A stretch of 64,000 nt of DNA, taken from assembly GCA_029211085.1 (NCBI GenBank), contig JARGFW010000001.1:1-64000 (forward strand), read 5' to 3'. Below, piece after piece: positions 8,700 through 17,497 of this stretch (the stretch's first letter is position 1; the number at the start of each line of letters is the position of its first letter). Under the pieces are notes generated by a model, which ran no database searches, was not told the origin of the DNA, and was given only the letters and a program-made list of their open reading frames with translations. Both the position numbers and the translations under genes were made by a program. The DNA is from Deferrisomatales bacterium. GTDB taxonomy: Bacteria; Desulfobacterota; Deferrisomatia; Deferrisomatales; JARGFW01.

Positions 8700-9986
8700 T
8701 CAGCCCCCCGGCCCCGCGCCGGTGGGGGCACCCCGGTGGCGCGGCCGGCGGCGCCGCTTGCGGCCACTGCCCGGGATTGCGGTGGCCGGGGCATCTTCTC
8801 CGGCCAGGTAGGCTTGCCAGTAGGCCACGGCTTCTGCGGCGGTGCCGCTGGCCTCGGCCCAGACCTGGAAGAACTCCCACGCCTCGGCGAAATCGGGCCG
8901 GCGCACGAACTTGCCCTTGGTGCGATACGCCTTGCCCCGGGCCAGGCGGTAGCAGGACAGCAACAGGTCCTTGGCCTGGTGGCGGATATGGGCGGAGATC
9001 TGGTAGCGCTGGGTGAGGGGGTCGAGGACCCGGGCGACGGCCCGTTGGGCGTCCTCCAGGGTGGCGTTGACGGCCAGCGGGTAGGCGTCGGCCACGGTAG
9101 GCAGAGCCAGGGCCGCCAAGTAGTGGGACTCGTGGGCCGGCGTCCCGTCGCGGCTCACCGCGTCGGCGGCCGCCAACAGGGGGAACAGCCCGTCGGTGAC
9201 CCTCACTTCGGGAAGCAGCGGCGTCAGCAGCCCCAGCCGGTGACACTCGGCCAGGACGGGGGCGAGGATGCCTCGGCGCTGCAGCTCGCGCAGTTCATCG
9301 CGCAGCCGGGCGGGCGACCCCTGGGCGATCAGCTGGGCGTGTTTGCGAATGCCGGCGGCGGTGTTCTTCTCGATGGAAAACTCCAGGCGCGCGGCGAACT
9401 CCACCGCCCGCAGCATGCGCACGGGATCCTCGGGGAAACGCTCGTCGGGGTCGCCGATAAGCCGGATCAGCCCCGCGTCCAGATCGTCGAGCCCGCCGAC
9501 ATAGTCCAGCACCGTGAAATCCGCGATGTCGTAGAACAGGCCGTTGACCGTGAAGTCCCGCCGCTGGGCGTCCTCCTCGGGGGTACCGAACACGTGACCG
9601 CTCAGATCCAGATCCTGGGGGGGGATGCCGTCGGCCTCGTCCCATTTTTCACGACTGCGAAAGGTGCTGACCTCGATGATGTTCTCCGGCTGGCCGCGGC
9701 GCCGGAAGTACACGTGGGCCAGGCGGAAGCGGCGGCCGATCAGGCGGCAGTTGCGGAACAGGCGCCGCACCTCGCTGGGGCGGGCGTCGGTGCCGAGGTC
9801 GAAGTCCTTGGGAGCGTCTCCCAGCAGCAGGTCGCGCACGGCGCCTCCAACCAGGAACGCGAGGTAACCCTCGCGACGCAGGCGCCGCATGATCCACAGG
9901 GCGTCGGGGTCGATCAGGGCGCGGCTGATGGGGTGGTCGGGGCGGGGGAGGACGATAGGGAGGGAGTTTGCTTGTTCTTCTTCCAT
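8700..9986 (-). CDS. pcnB: Poly(A) polymerase I (PcnB-type nucleotidyltransferase)
   Basis: The protein has 428 residues. The N-terminal class II nucleotidyltransferase domain has FLVGGAVRDLLLG, the catalytic KDFDLGTDA acidic pair and RNCRLIGRRFRLAHVYF, the last typical of PcnB rather than CCA-adding enzymes. It is followed by the RNA-binding segment RDFTVNGLFYD...DYVGGLDDL and GDPDERFPEDPVRMLRAVEF. The C-terminus is a basic tail (GRKRRRRPRHRG), as in other PcnB proteins. The enzyme adds poly(A) tails that promote RNA decay. The CCA-enzyme alternative is less likely given these signatures. Confidence 0.9.
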   Translation of the reverse strand: MEEEQANSLPIVLPRPDHPISRALIDPDALWIMRRLRREGYLAFLVGGAVRDLLLGDAPKDFDLGTDARPSEVRRLFRNCRLIGRRFRLAHVYFRRRGQPENIIEVSTFRSREKWDEADGIPPQDLDLSGHVFGTPEEDAQRRDFTVNGLFYDIADFTVLDYVGGLDDLDAGLIRLIGDPDERFPEDPVRMLRAVEFAARLEFSIEKNTAAGIRKHAQLIAQGSPARLRDELRELQRRGILAPVLAECHRLGLLTPLLPEVRVTDGLFPLLAAADAVSRDGTPAHESHYLAALALPTVADAYPLAVNATLEDAQRAVARVLDPLTQRYQISAHIRHQAKDLLLSCYRLARGKAYRTKGKFVRRPDFAEAWEFFQVWAEASGTAAEAVAYWQAYLAGEDAPATAIPGSGRKRRRRPRHRGAPTGAGPGG

Positions 9987-10122
9987 GACCTCGTTTCACT
10001 TCCTGGGGTGGGTACCACCTTCTAGCACGGCAACCCACCGTTGGGAAGCAAAAACCCTGTTTCGAGGGGTAGAAACCGCCGTCGGGAGGCGGCGGCCGCT
10101 TTCCGAGCCGTTGGTCCGGCCC

Positions 10123-12606
10123 CTACGTCCCCTGCTCGGGGGTCGGCGGCCGGGGTGGTGTGTCGTCCGGCCCGCCACGGGCATCCTTGTCCCTGCCCGG
10201 GGCGCCCTTCCCCCTCCGGCCCCCGTCGCGGTCGCGCAGGCGGCGGTCGATGCGGTTGAGGGCAGCCTCGACGAGACCGTTGACCGTACCCTTCTGCCCG
10301 GGTTTTCCGGCGGGCAGACCGGTGAGCACTTCCATGCCCTGGTCCACGTCGGCCACGGGGTAGATATGGAAGTCGCCGGCTGCCACGGCGTCCACCACCT
10401 CGGGGTGCAGCACCAGGTGTCGCACATTGGCCTCCGGGATGAGCACCCCCTGGCTGCCGGTGAGCCCCACCTCGCGGCAGACCCGGAAGAAACCCTCGAT
10501 CTTCTCGTTCACGCCGCCGATCGCCTGCACCTCGCCGATCTGGTTCATCGACCCGGTGACGGCGATGTCCTGGCGCAAGGGGATGTCGCCGAGCCGCGAC
10601 AACAGTGCGTAGAGTTCGGTGGAGGAAGCGCTGTCCCCGTCGATGCCGGAGTAGGATTGTTCGAACGCCACCGAGGCGGAGAACGCCAGGGGGCGCTTCT
10701 GGCCGAAACGGTTGCGCAGGAACCCGGTAAGGATCAGCACGCCCTTGTCGTGGGTGGAGCCGGAGAGGTTCGCCTCGCGCTCGATGTTGACGATTCCCGC
10801 CGAGCCCATGCCCAGGCTGGCGGTGACCCGGGAGGGTCGGCCGAACGCGTACTCCCCCATGGCCAGTACCGCGAGGCCGTTGACCTGGCCCACCTTGACC
10901 CCCGCCACGTCCAGCAGGATGGTGCCGTCGCGGATCAGCTCCCGCAACTTCTCCTCGACCCGGTTCCAGCGGAAGTACCGGTCCTCCAGGGCTTGCCGCA
11001 CGTGGGCCGCACCCACCACCGGGGCGTCTGCGTCGGCGGCGAAAAACCCGGCCTCGCGCACCAGGTCGTCCAGCTCCTCGAGGATTGCCGAGAGTTTCTG
11101 TTTGTGCTCCACCCGGCGGGCGCCGAAGCGCACCAGGTCGGCCACTGCTGCGCGGTCGAACGGAGGCATCCCCTCGCTGCCGGCGATGTGGGCGATGCGC
11201 TGGGCGTAGGCGAGCACGCCGTCGTCGTCCCGGTCGGTCTCGTACCCGAAGTCGGCCACCACCTTGAAAAGCTCGGCGACCTCTGGATCCCAGTAGCGCA
11301 GCATCTGAAACAGCAGGGGGGTGCCGTACACCACCACCCGGGTGTCCACCGGGATCGGTTCGGGCACCAGGCCCGCCACCGCGAAGAACGACAGCGGTTG
11401 GTAGTTGTCGACTGAGATCAGCCCGCTGCGCAGCACCCGCTTGAGGCTCTTCCACACCAGGGGCTCGGTGATCGCATCCTCCAGGTTGAACACCAGGAAA
11501 CCGCCGGAGGCCTGGAGGATCTTGCCCCCCTTGATGCGGGTGAAGTCGGTGACCAGCTTGCCGGTTTCGTCCACCACCCGCTCCACCGCGCCGAACAGGT
11601 TGCGGTAGGTGGGGCTCTCCTCCACCAGCACCGGCACGCTGTCGGTGTCGCCGTTGTCGACCACCACGTTGACTCGGTACTCCAGGAAACGGTCGACGCC
11701 CCGTACGCCCCCGGCCGCTTCGGACTCCTCGCTTTCCTCTCGAAACCGCTCCAGGACGTCCAGGGTGTGCTCGCGCAGTTCCTTCAGGTACTCCCCGACC
11801 CGCGGGTTGTCGTAGCCCGCGGCTATGGCTTCCACCAGGGGGTCGATGATGCGCCCGGCGTAGAGCCGCACCACCTCCTGCACCTCCTTGCCCATCTGCT
11901 CCACCAGGGTCTTCTGCTTCTTGAACATCTCGCGGGCTTCCTTGCCCAGGGCCTCCTGATTCTCCTCGAACGCCGCCTTCTCCTCGGCGGAGAGGGCTTC
12001 GTACTGGGCCGAGTCCTCGATCGGTTTGCTGTCGATCATCGGCACGAACAGCAGCTGGTTGTGGGGGGTGGGCTGGATGTGGAGGTTCTTCTCCGACGCC
12101 GAGGCCTCGAACGCCTCCTTGAGCGCCTTGCTCTTGGTTTCGTACTTCTTGGAGAGCACCTCCTTTTCGTGCTCGAAGGTCTCCTCGCGGAACGCCTCGG
12201 GGATGCGGCGGCGCAGCTCCGCCACCAGGTCGTCCATGTGCTTGCGCAGGCCCCGGGCCTGACCGGGCTCCAGGCGCACCGCCCGAGGCCGGTCGGGGTC
12301 CCGGAAGTTGAACAGGTAGGCCCAGTCGGGTGGGGTCGGCAGCTTCGGGCGGTGGCTCTTGACCAGGTCGCGCAGCAGGGCCTCCTTGCGGTTGCCGGTG
12401 AGCCCCACCACGAACACGTTGTAGCCGGGGGCGCGCATGCGCACCCCCAGGCGGATGGAGCGCAGGGCGCGCTCCTGGCCCAGGGGACTGCGCAGGGGGG
12501 CTACGTCGGCGGTGGTATCGAATCGAAACTGCCGGGGGTCGATGGCGGGGCCCAGTTCCTGCGCCCCCAGCTCCCGCGGCTGCGGCTGCGGCGTCTTGGG
12601 CGTCAT
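10123..12606 (-). CDS. Lon-related ATP-dependent protease (AAA_32/Lon_C type)
   Basis: The protein has 827 residues. The N-terminal ATPase region (LGQERALRSIRLGVRM, VFVVGLTGNRKEALL) carries a long charged coiled insert (residues ~150-270, with EKEVLSKKYETKSKALKEAF). The C-terminal Lon-type peptidase has the catalytic serine in DGDSASSTELYALLSRL and the lysine in GGVNEKIEGFF. This is the Lon-like family distinct from classical LonA: it lacks the LonA N-domain and the Walker A is altered to GLTGNRKE. A Pro/Gly-rich tail ends the protein. ATG 12606 overlaps the hsp20 stop (ATGA) and has AGGAGG upstream, so the two genes are translationally coupled and likely act together in protein quality control. 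Confidence 0.88.
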   Translation of the reverse strand: MTPKTPQPQPRELGAQELGPAIDPRQFRFDTTADVAPLRSPLGQERALRSIRLGVRMRAPGYNVFVVGLTGNRKEALLRDLVKSHRPKLPTPPDWAYLFNFRDPDRPRAVRLEPGQARGLRKHMDDLVAELRRRIPEAFREETFEHEKEVLSKKYETKSKALKEAFEASASEKNLHIQPTPHNQLLFVPMIDSKPIEDSAQYEALSAEEKAAFEENQEALGKEAREMFKKQKTLVEQMGKEVQEVVRLYAGRIIDPLVEAIAAGYDNPRVGEYLKELREHTLDVLERFREESEESEAAGGVRGVDRFLEYRVNVVVDNGDTDSVPVLVEESPTYRNLFGAVERVVDETGKLVTDFTRIKGGKILQASGGFLVFNLEDAITEPLVWKSLKRVLRSGLISVDNYQPLSFFAVAGLVPEPIPVDTRVVVYGTPLLFQMLRYWDPEVAELFKVVADFGYETDRDDDGVLAYAQRIAHIAGSEGMPPFDRAAVADLVRFGARRVEHKQKLSAILEELDDLVREAGFFAADADAPVVGAAHVRQALEDRYFRWNRVEEKLRELIRDGTILLDVAGVKVGQVNGLAVLAMGEYAFGRPSRVTASLGMGSAGIVNIEREANLSGSTHDKGVLILTGFLRNRFGQKRPLAFSASVAFEQSYSGIDGDSASSTELYALLSRLGDIPLRQDIAVTGSMNQIGEVQAIGGVNEKIEGFFRVCREVGLTGSQGVLIPEANVRHLVLHPEVVDAVAAGDFHIYPVADVDQGMEVLTGLPAGKPGQKGTVNGLVEAALNRIDRRLRDRDGGRRGKGAPGRDKDARGGPDDTPPRPPTPEQGT

Positions 12607-13010
12607 CTCATCCCTCCTGGCGAGCGGCGGGGAATCTCCACGGTGAGCACCCCGTCCGCGCACGTGGCCCGCAGCCCGGCGGCGTCGGCGTCGGCTGGCA
12701 GGCGCAGGGAGCGGGCGAAGCGGCCGTAGCGCAGCTCCTCCAGCAGACCCCGGGTGTGGGGGCCGCGGCCGCGGCGCTGGCGCTGCCCTTCGATGTGCAG
12801 CACCCCGGCCTGGGCCACGACGTTGACCTCCTCGGCAGGGACCCCGGGCAGCTCCAGCTCCACCCGATAGCGGTCCGGCTCGGCGGTCACGTCCACCGGC
12901 GGGCACAGGCACGCCACCGTTCGGGTGCCGCCCCAGGCGGTGTGCACCAGGTGGTCGAACAGTCGGTCGACTTCATACCGGAGGGAACCGGAAAACGGGT
13001 CGCGCTTCAT
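12603..13010 (-). CDS. Hsp20/alpha-crystallin small heat-shock protein
   Basis: The protein has 135 residues. The alpha-crystallin domain is visible from PPVDVTAEPDRYRVELELPG through EVNVVAQAGVLHIEGQR to the closing strands ADGVLTVEIPRR. The ATP-independent holdase role follows from the family. The I-x-I-type C-terminal tail is only approximate (VEIPRRSPGGMR). ATG 13010 has CAGGAG 7 nt upstream; the ORF-track start at 13034 is a GTG lacking a comparable site. Its stop overlaps the Lon-like start, forming a chaperone-protease operon. Confidence 0.88.
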   Translation of the reverse strand: MKRDPFSGSLRYEVDRLFDHLVHTAWGGTRTVACLCPPVDVTAEPDRYRVELELPGVPAEEVNVVAQAGVLHIEGQRQRRGRGPHTRGLLEELRYGRFARSLRLPADADAAGLRATCADGVLTVEIPRRSPGGMR

Positions 13011-13144
13011 GCGGATGCTCCTGAATCGAGTCACGGCTGCCTGGAAAACATAACCCCACCCATGGGGGGCGTCAAAAGACCTTCGGTGGCGGCTTGCCGC
13101 GCTCCGCGGCTTTCAGTAGGCTTCCGGGTACGCGAAGGAGGGCC

Positions 13145-14527
13145 ATGGGCACCTGGGAGATCTGGAGCATCATCGCCTCCCACCTGGGAGACATCCTCTC
13201 GGTGGGACTGGTGCTCGCCATCCTGTCCGGCAAGAAGGAGGCCCGGGCCACCCTGGGGTGGGTGCTGCTGGTGCTGTTCCTGCCCTACGTGGGCGCGTTG
13301 CTGTACCTGGTGTTCGGACGTCTGCCGTTTCCTTTCCCCGAGCGCAAACCTGCCGAGCCCCCCTACTGTCCCTTGCCCCCCGAGGGGCTCCCCCCCGCGA
13401 TGGAGCGCAGTGCCAAGCTGTTGGCCCAGAGCCCGGTGCCGTGCCGGACCCTGGAGTTGCTTCCCGGGGCGGCCCATAAGTATCGGGCCCTGGAGCGGGA
13501 TCTCGCCGGCGCCCGCCGCCGCATCCTGATGAGCTACTACGTGTTCCGTCACGACCGCACCGGTCGCCGCTTCCTGGACCTGCTGGCGCGCAAGGCGGCC
13601 GAGGGGGTGGAGGTGCGGCTGCTCTACGACGGCTGGGGAGCGTTCGGGCTGGGACTGCCCTGGGTGCTGCGGCCGTACCTGCGCAGCGGCCTGCTGGCGC
13701 GGCCGTTCCACCCGGTGTCGGACCCGATGCAGATGTCGCGCATCAACTTTCGCAACCACCGCAAGGTGGTGGTGGTCGACGGCGGAATCGCCTACACCGG
13801 CTCCATCAACATCGGCGACGAGTACCTGGGACGCCACCCCCGCTTCGGCATCTGGAAGGATGCCCATGCGCGGCTGGAGGGAGCGGCAGCCCAGGCCCTG
13901 GAGGAGGTGTTCCGGGCCGACTGGGTGCTGGCGGGTGGAGATGTATTCGACCCCAGCCCGCTGCCCGTGGAGCCCGGGCGAGAGTGGGTGCAGGTGATCT
14001 CGTCGGGGCCCAACGAGGGGGAGGACAGCGTGTTGCCGCTGTTGTTCGCCCAGTTCGCCGCCGCCCGGAACAGCATCGACATCCTCACCCCGTATCTGAT
14101 GCCGGACTACGGCTTGGTGACCGCCCTGCGCATCGCCGCCCGCCAGGGGGTGGCGGTGCGGATCTTGGTGCCAGGCAAGAGCAACCACCCCCTGGTGGCG
14201 GCCGCGGGGCGCTCCTACTACGAGGAGCTGCTGGAGGGCGGGGTGCAGATGTTCGAGCTGACCGGCGGCATGCTCCACGCCAAGGGGGTGCTGATCGACG
14301 GCCACTGGGCGATGGTGGGCTCCACCAACCTGGACAACCGGTCATTCCGCCTCAACTTCGAGATCAATCTGGCGACCTCCAGCGTGGCGTTCTGTACCGA
14401 CCTGGGCCGTCTGTTCGATAGCTGGCTCGGAGGGGCCCAACCGATCACCGCCTCAGCCTTGGCCGCCCGGCCCCTGAGCCGCCGCTTGGTGGAAGGGGCT
14501 TGCCGCACCCTGTCCCCCGTCCTGTAG
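13145..14527 (+). CDS. cls: Cardiolipin synthase (phospholipase D superfamily)
   Basis: The protein has 460 residues. Two N-terminal membrane helices (GDILSVGLVLAIL; ATLGWVLLVLFLPYVGALLYL) are followed by two PLD domains with HKD motifs: NHRKVVVVDGGIAYTGSIN and LHAKGVLIDGHWAMVGSTN. It joins phosphatidyl groups to make cardiolipin in the inner membrane. ATG 13145 directly follows AAGGAGGG. The length is close to the ~480 residues usual for bacterial ClsA. The next gene (DsbC-like) follows after 64 bp. Confidence 0.92.
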   Translation: MGTWEIWSIIASHLGDILSVGLVLAILSGKKEARATLGWVLLVLFLPYVGALLYLVFGRLPFPFPERKPAEPPYCPLPPEGLPPAMERSAKLLAQSPVPCRTLELLPGAAHKYRALERDLAGARRRILMSYYVFRHDRTGRRFLDLLARKAAEGVEVRLLYDGWGAFGLGLPWVLRPYLRSGLLARPFHPVSDPMQMSRINFRNHRKVVVVDGGIAYTGSINIGDEYLGRHPRFGIWKDAHARLEGAAAQALEEVFRADWVLAGGDVFDPSPLPVEPGREWVQVISSGPNEGEDSVLPLLFAQFAAARNSIDILTPYLMPDYGLVTALRIAARQGVAVRILVPGKSNHPLVAAAGRSYYEELLEGGVQMFELTGGMLHAKGVLIDGHWAMVGSTNLDNRSFRLNFEINLATSSVAFCTDLGRLFDSWLGGAQPITASALAARPLSRRLVEGACRTLSPVL

Positions 14528-14591
14528 AATCGGTGGATGGAGGCTTTTCCCGAGAATCGTTTCTGCCACCCCGTCGAGAGGAAGATCCAAC

Positions 14592-15389
14592 ATGTTCCGA
14601 CGCTTTGCGCTGCTCGCTTTCGTGCCCACTGCCCTGCTGCTCACCCCGCGGGTCGTCCCCGCCTCGATGTCCCCGGGGTGCGCCGACAAGCCCTGCGCGG
14701 AGTGCCACACCCTGGACCGGGCCGAGGCGGAGAAACTGCTGCTGGGCCTCGTGGACCGCGTGGTGGCGGTGCGCAACGGCGCCGTACCGGGCTTCTATGA
14801 GCTGGATCTGGAGAAGGGCGGCCGCAAGCTGCCGGTGTACCTGCACTACTCCAAGCGCTACCTGGTCACCGGTGACGTGGTGGACCTCAAGACCCAGCAG
14901 AGCCTGACCAACGAGCGCATGATCGACCTCAACCGGGTGGACGTGGCTACCATCCCCCTGGACGACGCGGTGGTGATCGGCGACCCGAACGCGGCGGTGA
15001 AGATCATCGTGTTCGACGACCCGGAGTGCCCGTTTTGCCAGAAGATCCACCCGGAGATGAAGGCGGTGGTGGCGCAGCGCCCGGATGTGGCGTTCTGGAT
15101 CAAACTGCTGCCGTTGAAGATTCACCCCAACGCCCGCAAGAAAGCCGAGGCGATCATCTGCGCCAAATCAGCCCAGATGTTGGAGGACAGCCTGGCCGGC
15201 AAGGAGCTGCCCGAGCCATCCTGCGAAACCGATCAGGTCGACAAGAACGAACGGGAGGCGAGCCGCCTCGGGGTGCGCTCCACTCCCACCCTGATTCTCC
15301 CCGACGGCCGGGTGATGCCGGGCTATAAACCCGCCGCGAAGATCCTGGGGCTGCTTGCCGAGGGAAAGGGGGAGCAGGCGAAGAAGTAG
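14592..15389 (+). CDS. DsbC-family thiol:disulfide interchange protein
   Basis: The protein has 265 residues. It has a signal peptide (FALLAFVPTALLLTPRVVPA), then a DsbC-N-like segment (PGFYELDLEKGGRKLPVYLH; YLVTGDVVDLK). A thioredoxin-fold catalytic domain follows, with VFDDPECPFCQKIHPEM and the cis-proline loop STPTLILPDGR. The active site is CPFC. An extra CADKPCAECH stretch just after the signal peptide holds four cysteines and looks like an additional redox or metal site. It is predicted to be periplasmic and to isomerise or reduce disulfides. It is convergent with chaN, with only 4 bp between the stops and a small GTAG-CTTT-CTAC hairpin there. Confidence 0.8.
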   Translation: MFRRFALLAFVPTALLLTPRVVPASMSPGCADKPCAECHTLDRAEAEKLLLGLVDRVVAVRNGAVPGFYELDLEKGGRKLPVYLHYSKRYLVTGDVVDLKTQQSLTNERMIDLNRVDVATIPLDDAVVIGDPNAAVKIIVFDDPECPFCQKIHPEMKAVVAQRPDVAFWIKLLPLKIHPNARKKAEAIICAKSAQMLEDSLAGKELPEPSCETDQVDKNEREASRLGVRSTPTLILPDGRVMPGYKPAAKILGLLAEGKGEQAKK

Positions 15390-15393
15390 CTTT

Positions 15394-16284
15394 CTACCGC
15401 AGCTCCAGTTCCAGCCCCAACCAGAAATAGTCGGCGTCTTCGGGCCGCACCTCGACCTGCTGAAATGCGTCGGGCAGCTTCGGCACCAGCACCTGCATCG
15501 GCACTGCCGAGCGCTGGGACACCCGGGCGGGGATGCCCCCCTTCCAGGCGTGGCCGCGGCCGGCCACCACCGCCACGGTCATCCCCGGGTTCTCGTCCAG
15601 ATACGCCAACAGGTGGATCGCCATCACCGTGTCCCACAGGAGCTGGGCTTCGCAAAAGTTGGTGAACGCCGGCCCACCGGTGCCGTGCATGCCCATGGCC
15701 CGGCGGATGAAGGCTTCGTACTCCTCGTCCACCACGCACTGCACCGTCGGCACTTGCTGCAACTGCTCCGGGCCCAGGGAACCGAAGCCGCGGCGCGCCA
15801 CCTGCTGCACCAACTCCGGAGACAGGTTCAGACCCACCAGGGGAATGCGGTGCTCCCGGGCGTACAGCAACATGTCGCTGTAGAGTGCCCACGGAAAGTT
15901 CCAGTTGGCGTAGTACACCGATAAGAACTCCTCCAAGGGCAGCGTTCCCTCCACCCAGCGGTCCAGGGCCTGCTGATCGTCGGCCCGGAACATCTCCATC
16001 CCCACTGCCACCGGGTGGCCGGCCTCGTGCAGAGCGCGGATCACCGCGAGCTGGGCGCGGTGGTGGGCCGGCTGGTCGTGGAACTCCCCCAGGAACAGCA
16101 GCCGGGCCGCGGCCAGTGCCGGGAGGGCTTCGTCCAGCGCCAGTTCCCGACCGTCGGAGACCCGCAGCAAGCGCTCTGGCCCGGGGGCCGGTAGCCGCCG
16201 CCAGGTGATCGCGGCATGGATGGCCAACAGCGCCAGGCCCAGGGCCAAGGCGATGCGGGTGCGCCGGGTCAAGGGCTCAGCCAC
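15394..16284 (-). CDS. ChaN-family haem-binding (DUF399-type) protein
   Basis: The protein has 296 residues and a GTG start. An N-terminal membrane anchor (IALALGLALLAIHAAITW) precedes the ChaN core: RLLFLGEFHDQPAHHRAQLA, VGMEMFRADDQQALDRW, FLSVYYANWNFPW, VVAGRGHAWKGGIP. ChaN proteins bind haem in the envelope and are linked to iron uptake. There is no lipobox, so it is probably anchored by the N-terminal helix rather than lipidated. The start lies 16 bp inside the upstream small membrane gene, giving a three-gene overlapping operon with the histidine kinase. Confidence 0.82.
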   Translation of the reverse strand: MAEPLTRRTRIALALGLALLAIHAAITWRRLPAPGPERLLRVSDGRELALDEALPALAAARLLFLGEFHDQPAHHRAQLAVIRALHEAGHPVAVGMEMFRADDQQALDRWVEGTLPLEEFLSVYYANWNFPWALYSDMLLYAREHRIPLVGLNLSPELVQQVARRGFGSLGPEQLQQVPTVQCVVDEEYEAFIRRAMGMHGTGGPAFTNFCEAQLLWDTVMAIHLLAYLDENPGMTVAVVAGRGHAWKGGIPARVSQRSAVPMQVLVPKLPDAFQQVEVRPEDADYFWLGLELELR

Positions 16285-16436
16285 TGGCAGAGCCGGGCGA
16301 TACCCCAGGTGAGGCCATAGAACAGGGCTGTCCAGAACAGCACATGTCCGAGCTTGCCGAGGCGGGTCGCGGGTGCCCAGCGGCTGCCGCGGGGTTCCGT
16401 TGCCGCCGGATCGTTCTGCGGGAGCGGGCCGCTCAT
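16269..16436 (-). CDS. 55-aa single-pass membrane protein
   Basis: The protein has 55 residues: a polar N-terminus (MSGPLPQNDPAATEPRGSR) followed by one hydrophobic helix (GHVLFWTALFYGLTWGIARL). I recognise no family. Its ATG overlaps the stop of the kinase gene (ATGA) and its 3' end overlaps the chaN start by 16 bp, so translational coupling on both sides is likely. It may be a membrane partner of the kinase or of ChaN; that is inference from position only. Confidence 0.6.
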   Translation of the reverse strand: MSGPLPQNDPAATEPRGSRWAPATRLGKLGHVLFWTALFYGLTWGIARLCQWLSP

Positions 16437-17320
16437 GGGTTTCCTTTGGGGATTGGGCTTGGCGAGTGCTCTTGGTCCACGGTCACCAGGGGCAGCTCCA
16501 GGGAGAACTCGGCGCCGCCCCCCGGGAGATTGCGGGCCGTCACCCCACCCCGGTGCAGGCTGGCCACTTCGCGGCAGATGAACAGGCCCAGACCGGCGCC
16601 GCGATCCTCGGAACGGCGCCGACGCCCCTGGGTAAGACGCTCGAACAGCTGCGGAAGGGCTTTGGGGTCGATGCCGGGGCCGGAGTCGCGCACCCGGAAG
16701 CACAACCGTCCCTCCTCGCGGCTCACCACCACCTCCACACGCCCCCCTTCAGGGGTAATGCGCACCGCGTTCTGCACCAGGTTGCCGAGGGCCTGGGCGA
16801 TGCGGTCCGGGTCGAACACCGCCGACACCGGGCAGCCCGGATCAACCCGGGACTCCAACGCGACTCCGCGCTGGCGGGCGGCTTCGCGCTGGAAGCTGAG
16901 CACGTCGCCCATAAACCCTTTTAGCTCCACGGCCGCGGGGCGAATGGACAGACGCCCCTCCTCCAGGCGTCGGGCGGTGCGCAGATCCTCCACCAGCCGG
17001 TTCATCTGCTGGGCCGCCTGGCGGATGCGATCCACATACTCCCGCTGCTTGTCGGCCAGGCCAAAGCGCTCGGCACTGAGTTGGAGCAACTGCACGAAGC
17101 CCTGGATCGCGACCAGTGGCGTGCGCAGATCGTGGGCCACGGTGCTGAGCAGCTCGTCCTTCTCCGCCTGCAGCTCGGTCAGGTGCTGGTGTCGCTGGCG
17201 CAGCGCCGCACCCAGTGCCCGCAGCCGCTCCGGACCCGGGATGGTCTGGGCCCCGGGAACACCCTCCCCCAGGGCCTCCTCCAGTTCCACCAGTGCCTGT
17301 AACCAATCGGTTTCGCCCAC
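16433..17320 (-). CDS. Soluble sensor histidine kinase
   Basis: The protein has 295 residues from the GTG at 17320, which has GAGGAGG 9 nt upstream; the ORF-track start at 17377 is a TTG. A short N-terminal coiled region (~residues 20-55) leads to the HisKA motif LLSTVAHDLRTPLVAIQGF and a HATPase_c domain (ALGNLVQNAVRITPEG, VRDSGPGIDP, GAGLGLFICREV). There is no membrane helix or recognisable sensor domain, so it probably senses through partners, and no response regulator is adjacent. It leads an overlapped operon with the 55-aa membrane protein and ChaN, hinting at a haem or envelope signal. Confidence 0.85.
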   Translation of the reverse strand: MGETDWLQALVELEEALGEGVPGAQTIPGPERLRALGAALRQRHQHLTELQAEKDELLSTVAHDLRTPLVAIQGFVQLLQLSAERFGLADKQREYVDRIRQAAQQMNRLVEDLRTARRLEEGRLSIRPAAVELKGFMGDVLSFQREAARQRGVALESRVDPGCPVSAVFDPDRIAQALGNLVQNAVRITPEGGRVEVVVSREEGRLCFRVRDSGPGIDPKALPQLFERLTQGRRRRSEDRGAGLGLFICREVASLHRGGVTARNLPGGGAEFSLELPLVTVDQEHSPSPIPKGNP

Positions 17321-17497
17321 CTCGGACGCCCTCCTCGCCACCCCGGGGTTTCTGCCCTCCGCGGCCCACCCTAACAAAGCCCGGGACTTTGTGAAGGGGA
17401 AAACAGCAGAGTGCCCCCGGGTGGCCCGGAACTGCTACACTCCCGGCCCGAGATCCACCCGCCAAGCGGTTTCGGCGGCAGCGACGGAAGGGGAAAG

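Noticed and set aside
12756-13529. Plus-strand ORF overlapping Hsp20 and the cardiolipin synthase start
   Set aside because: Shadow frame with no family features; both overlapped genes are well supported.
14500-14530. TTGCCG...TAGAAT promoter-like pair before the DsbC-like gene
   Set aside because: The spacer is 19 bp and the -10 overlaps the cls stop codon; insufficient to call.
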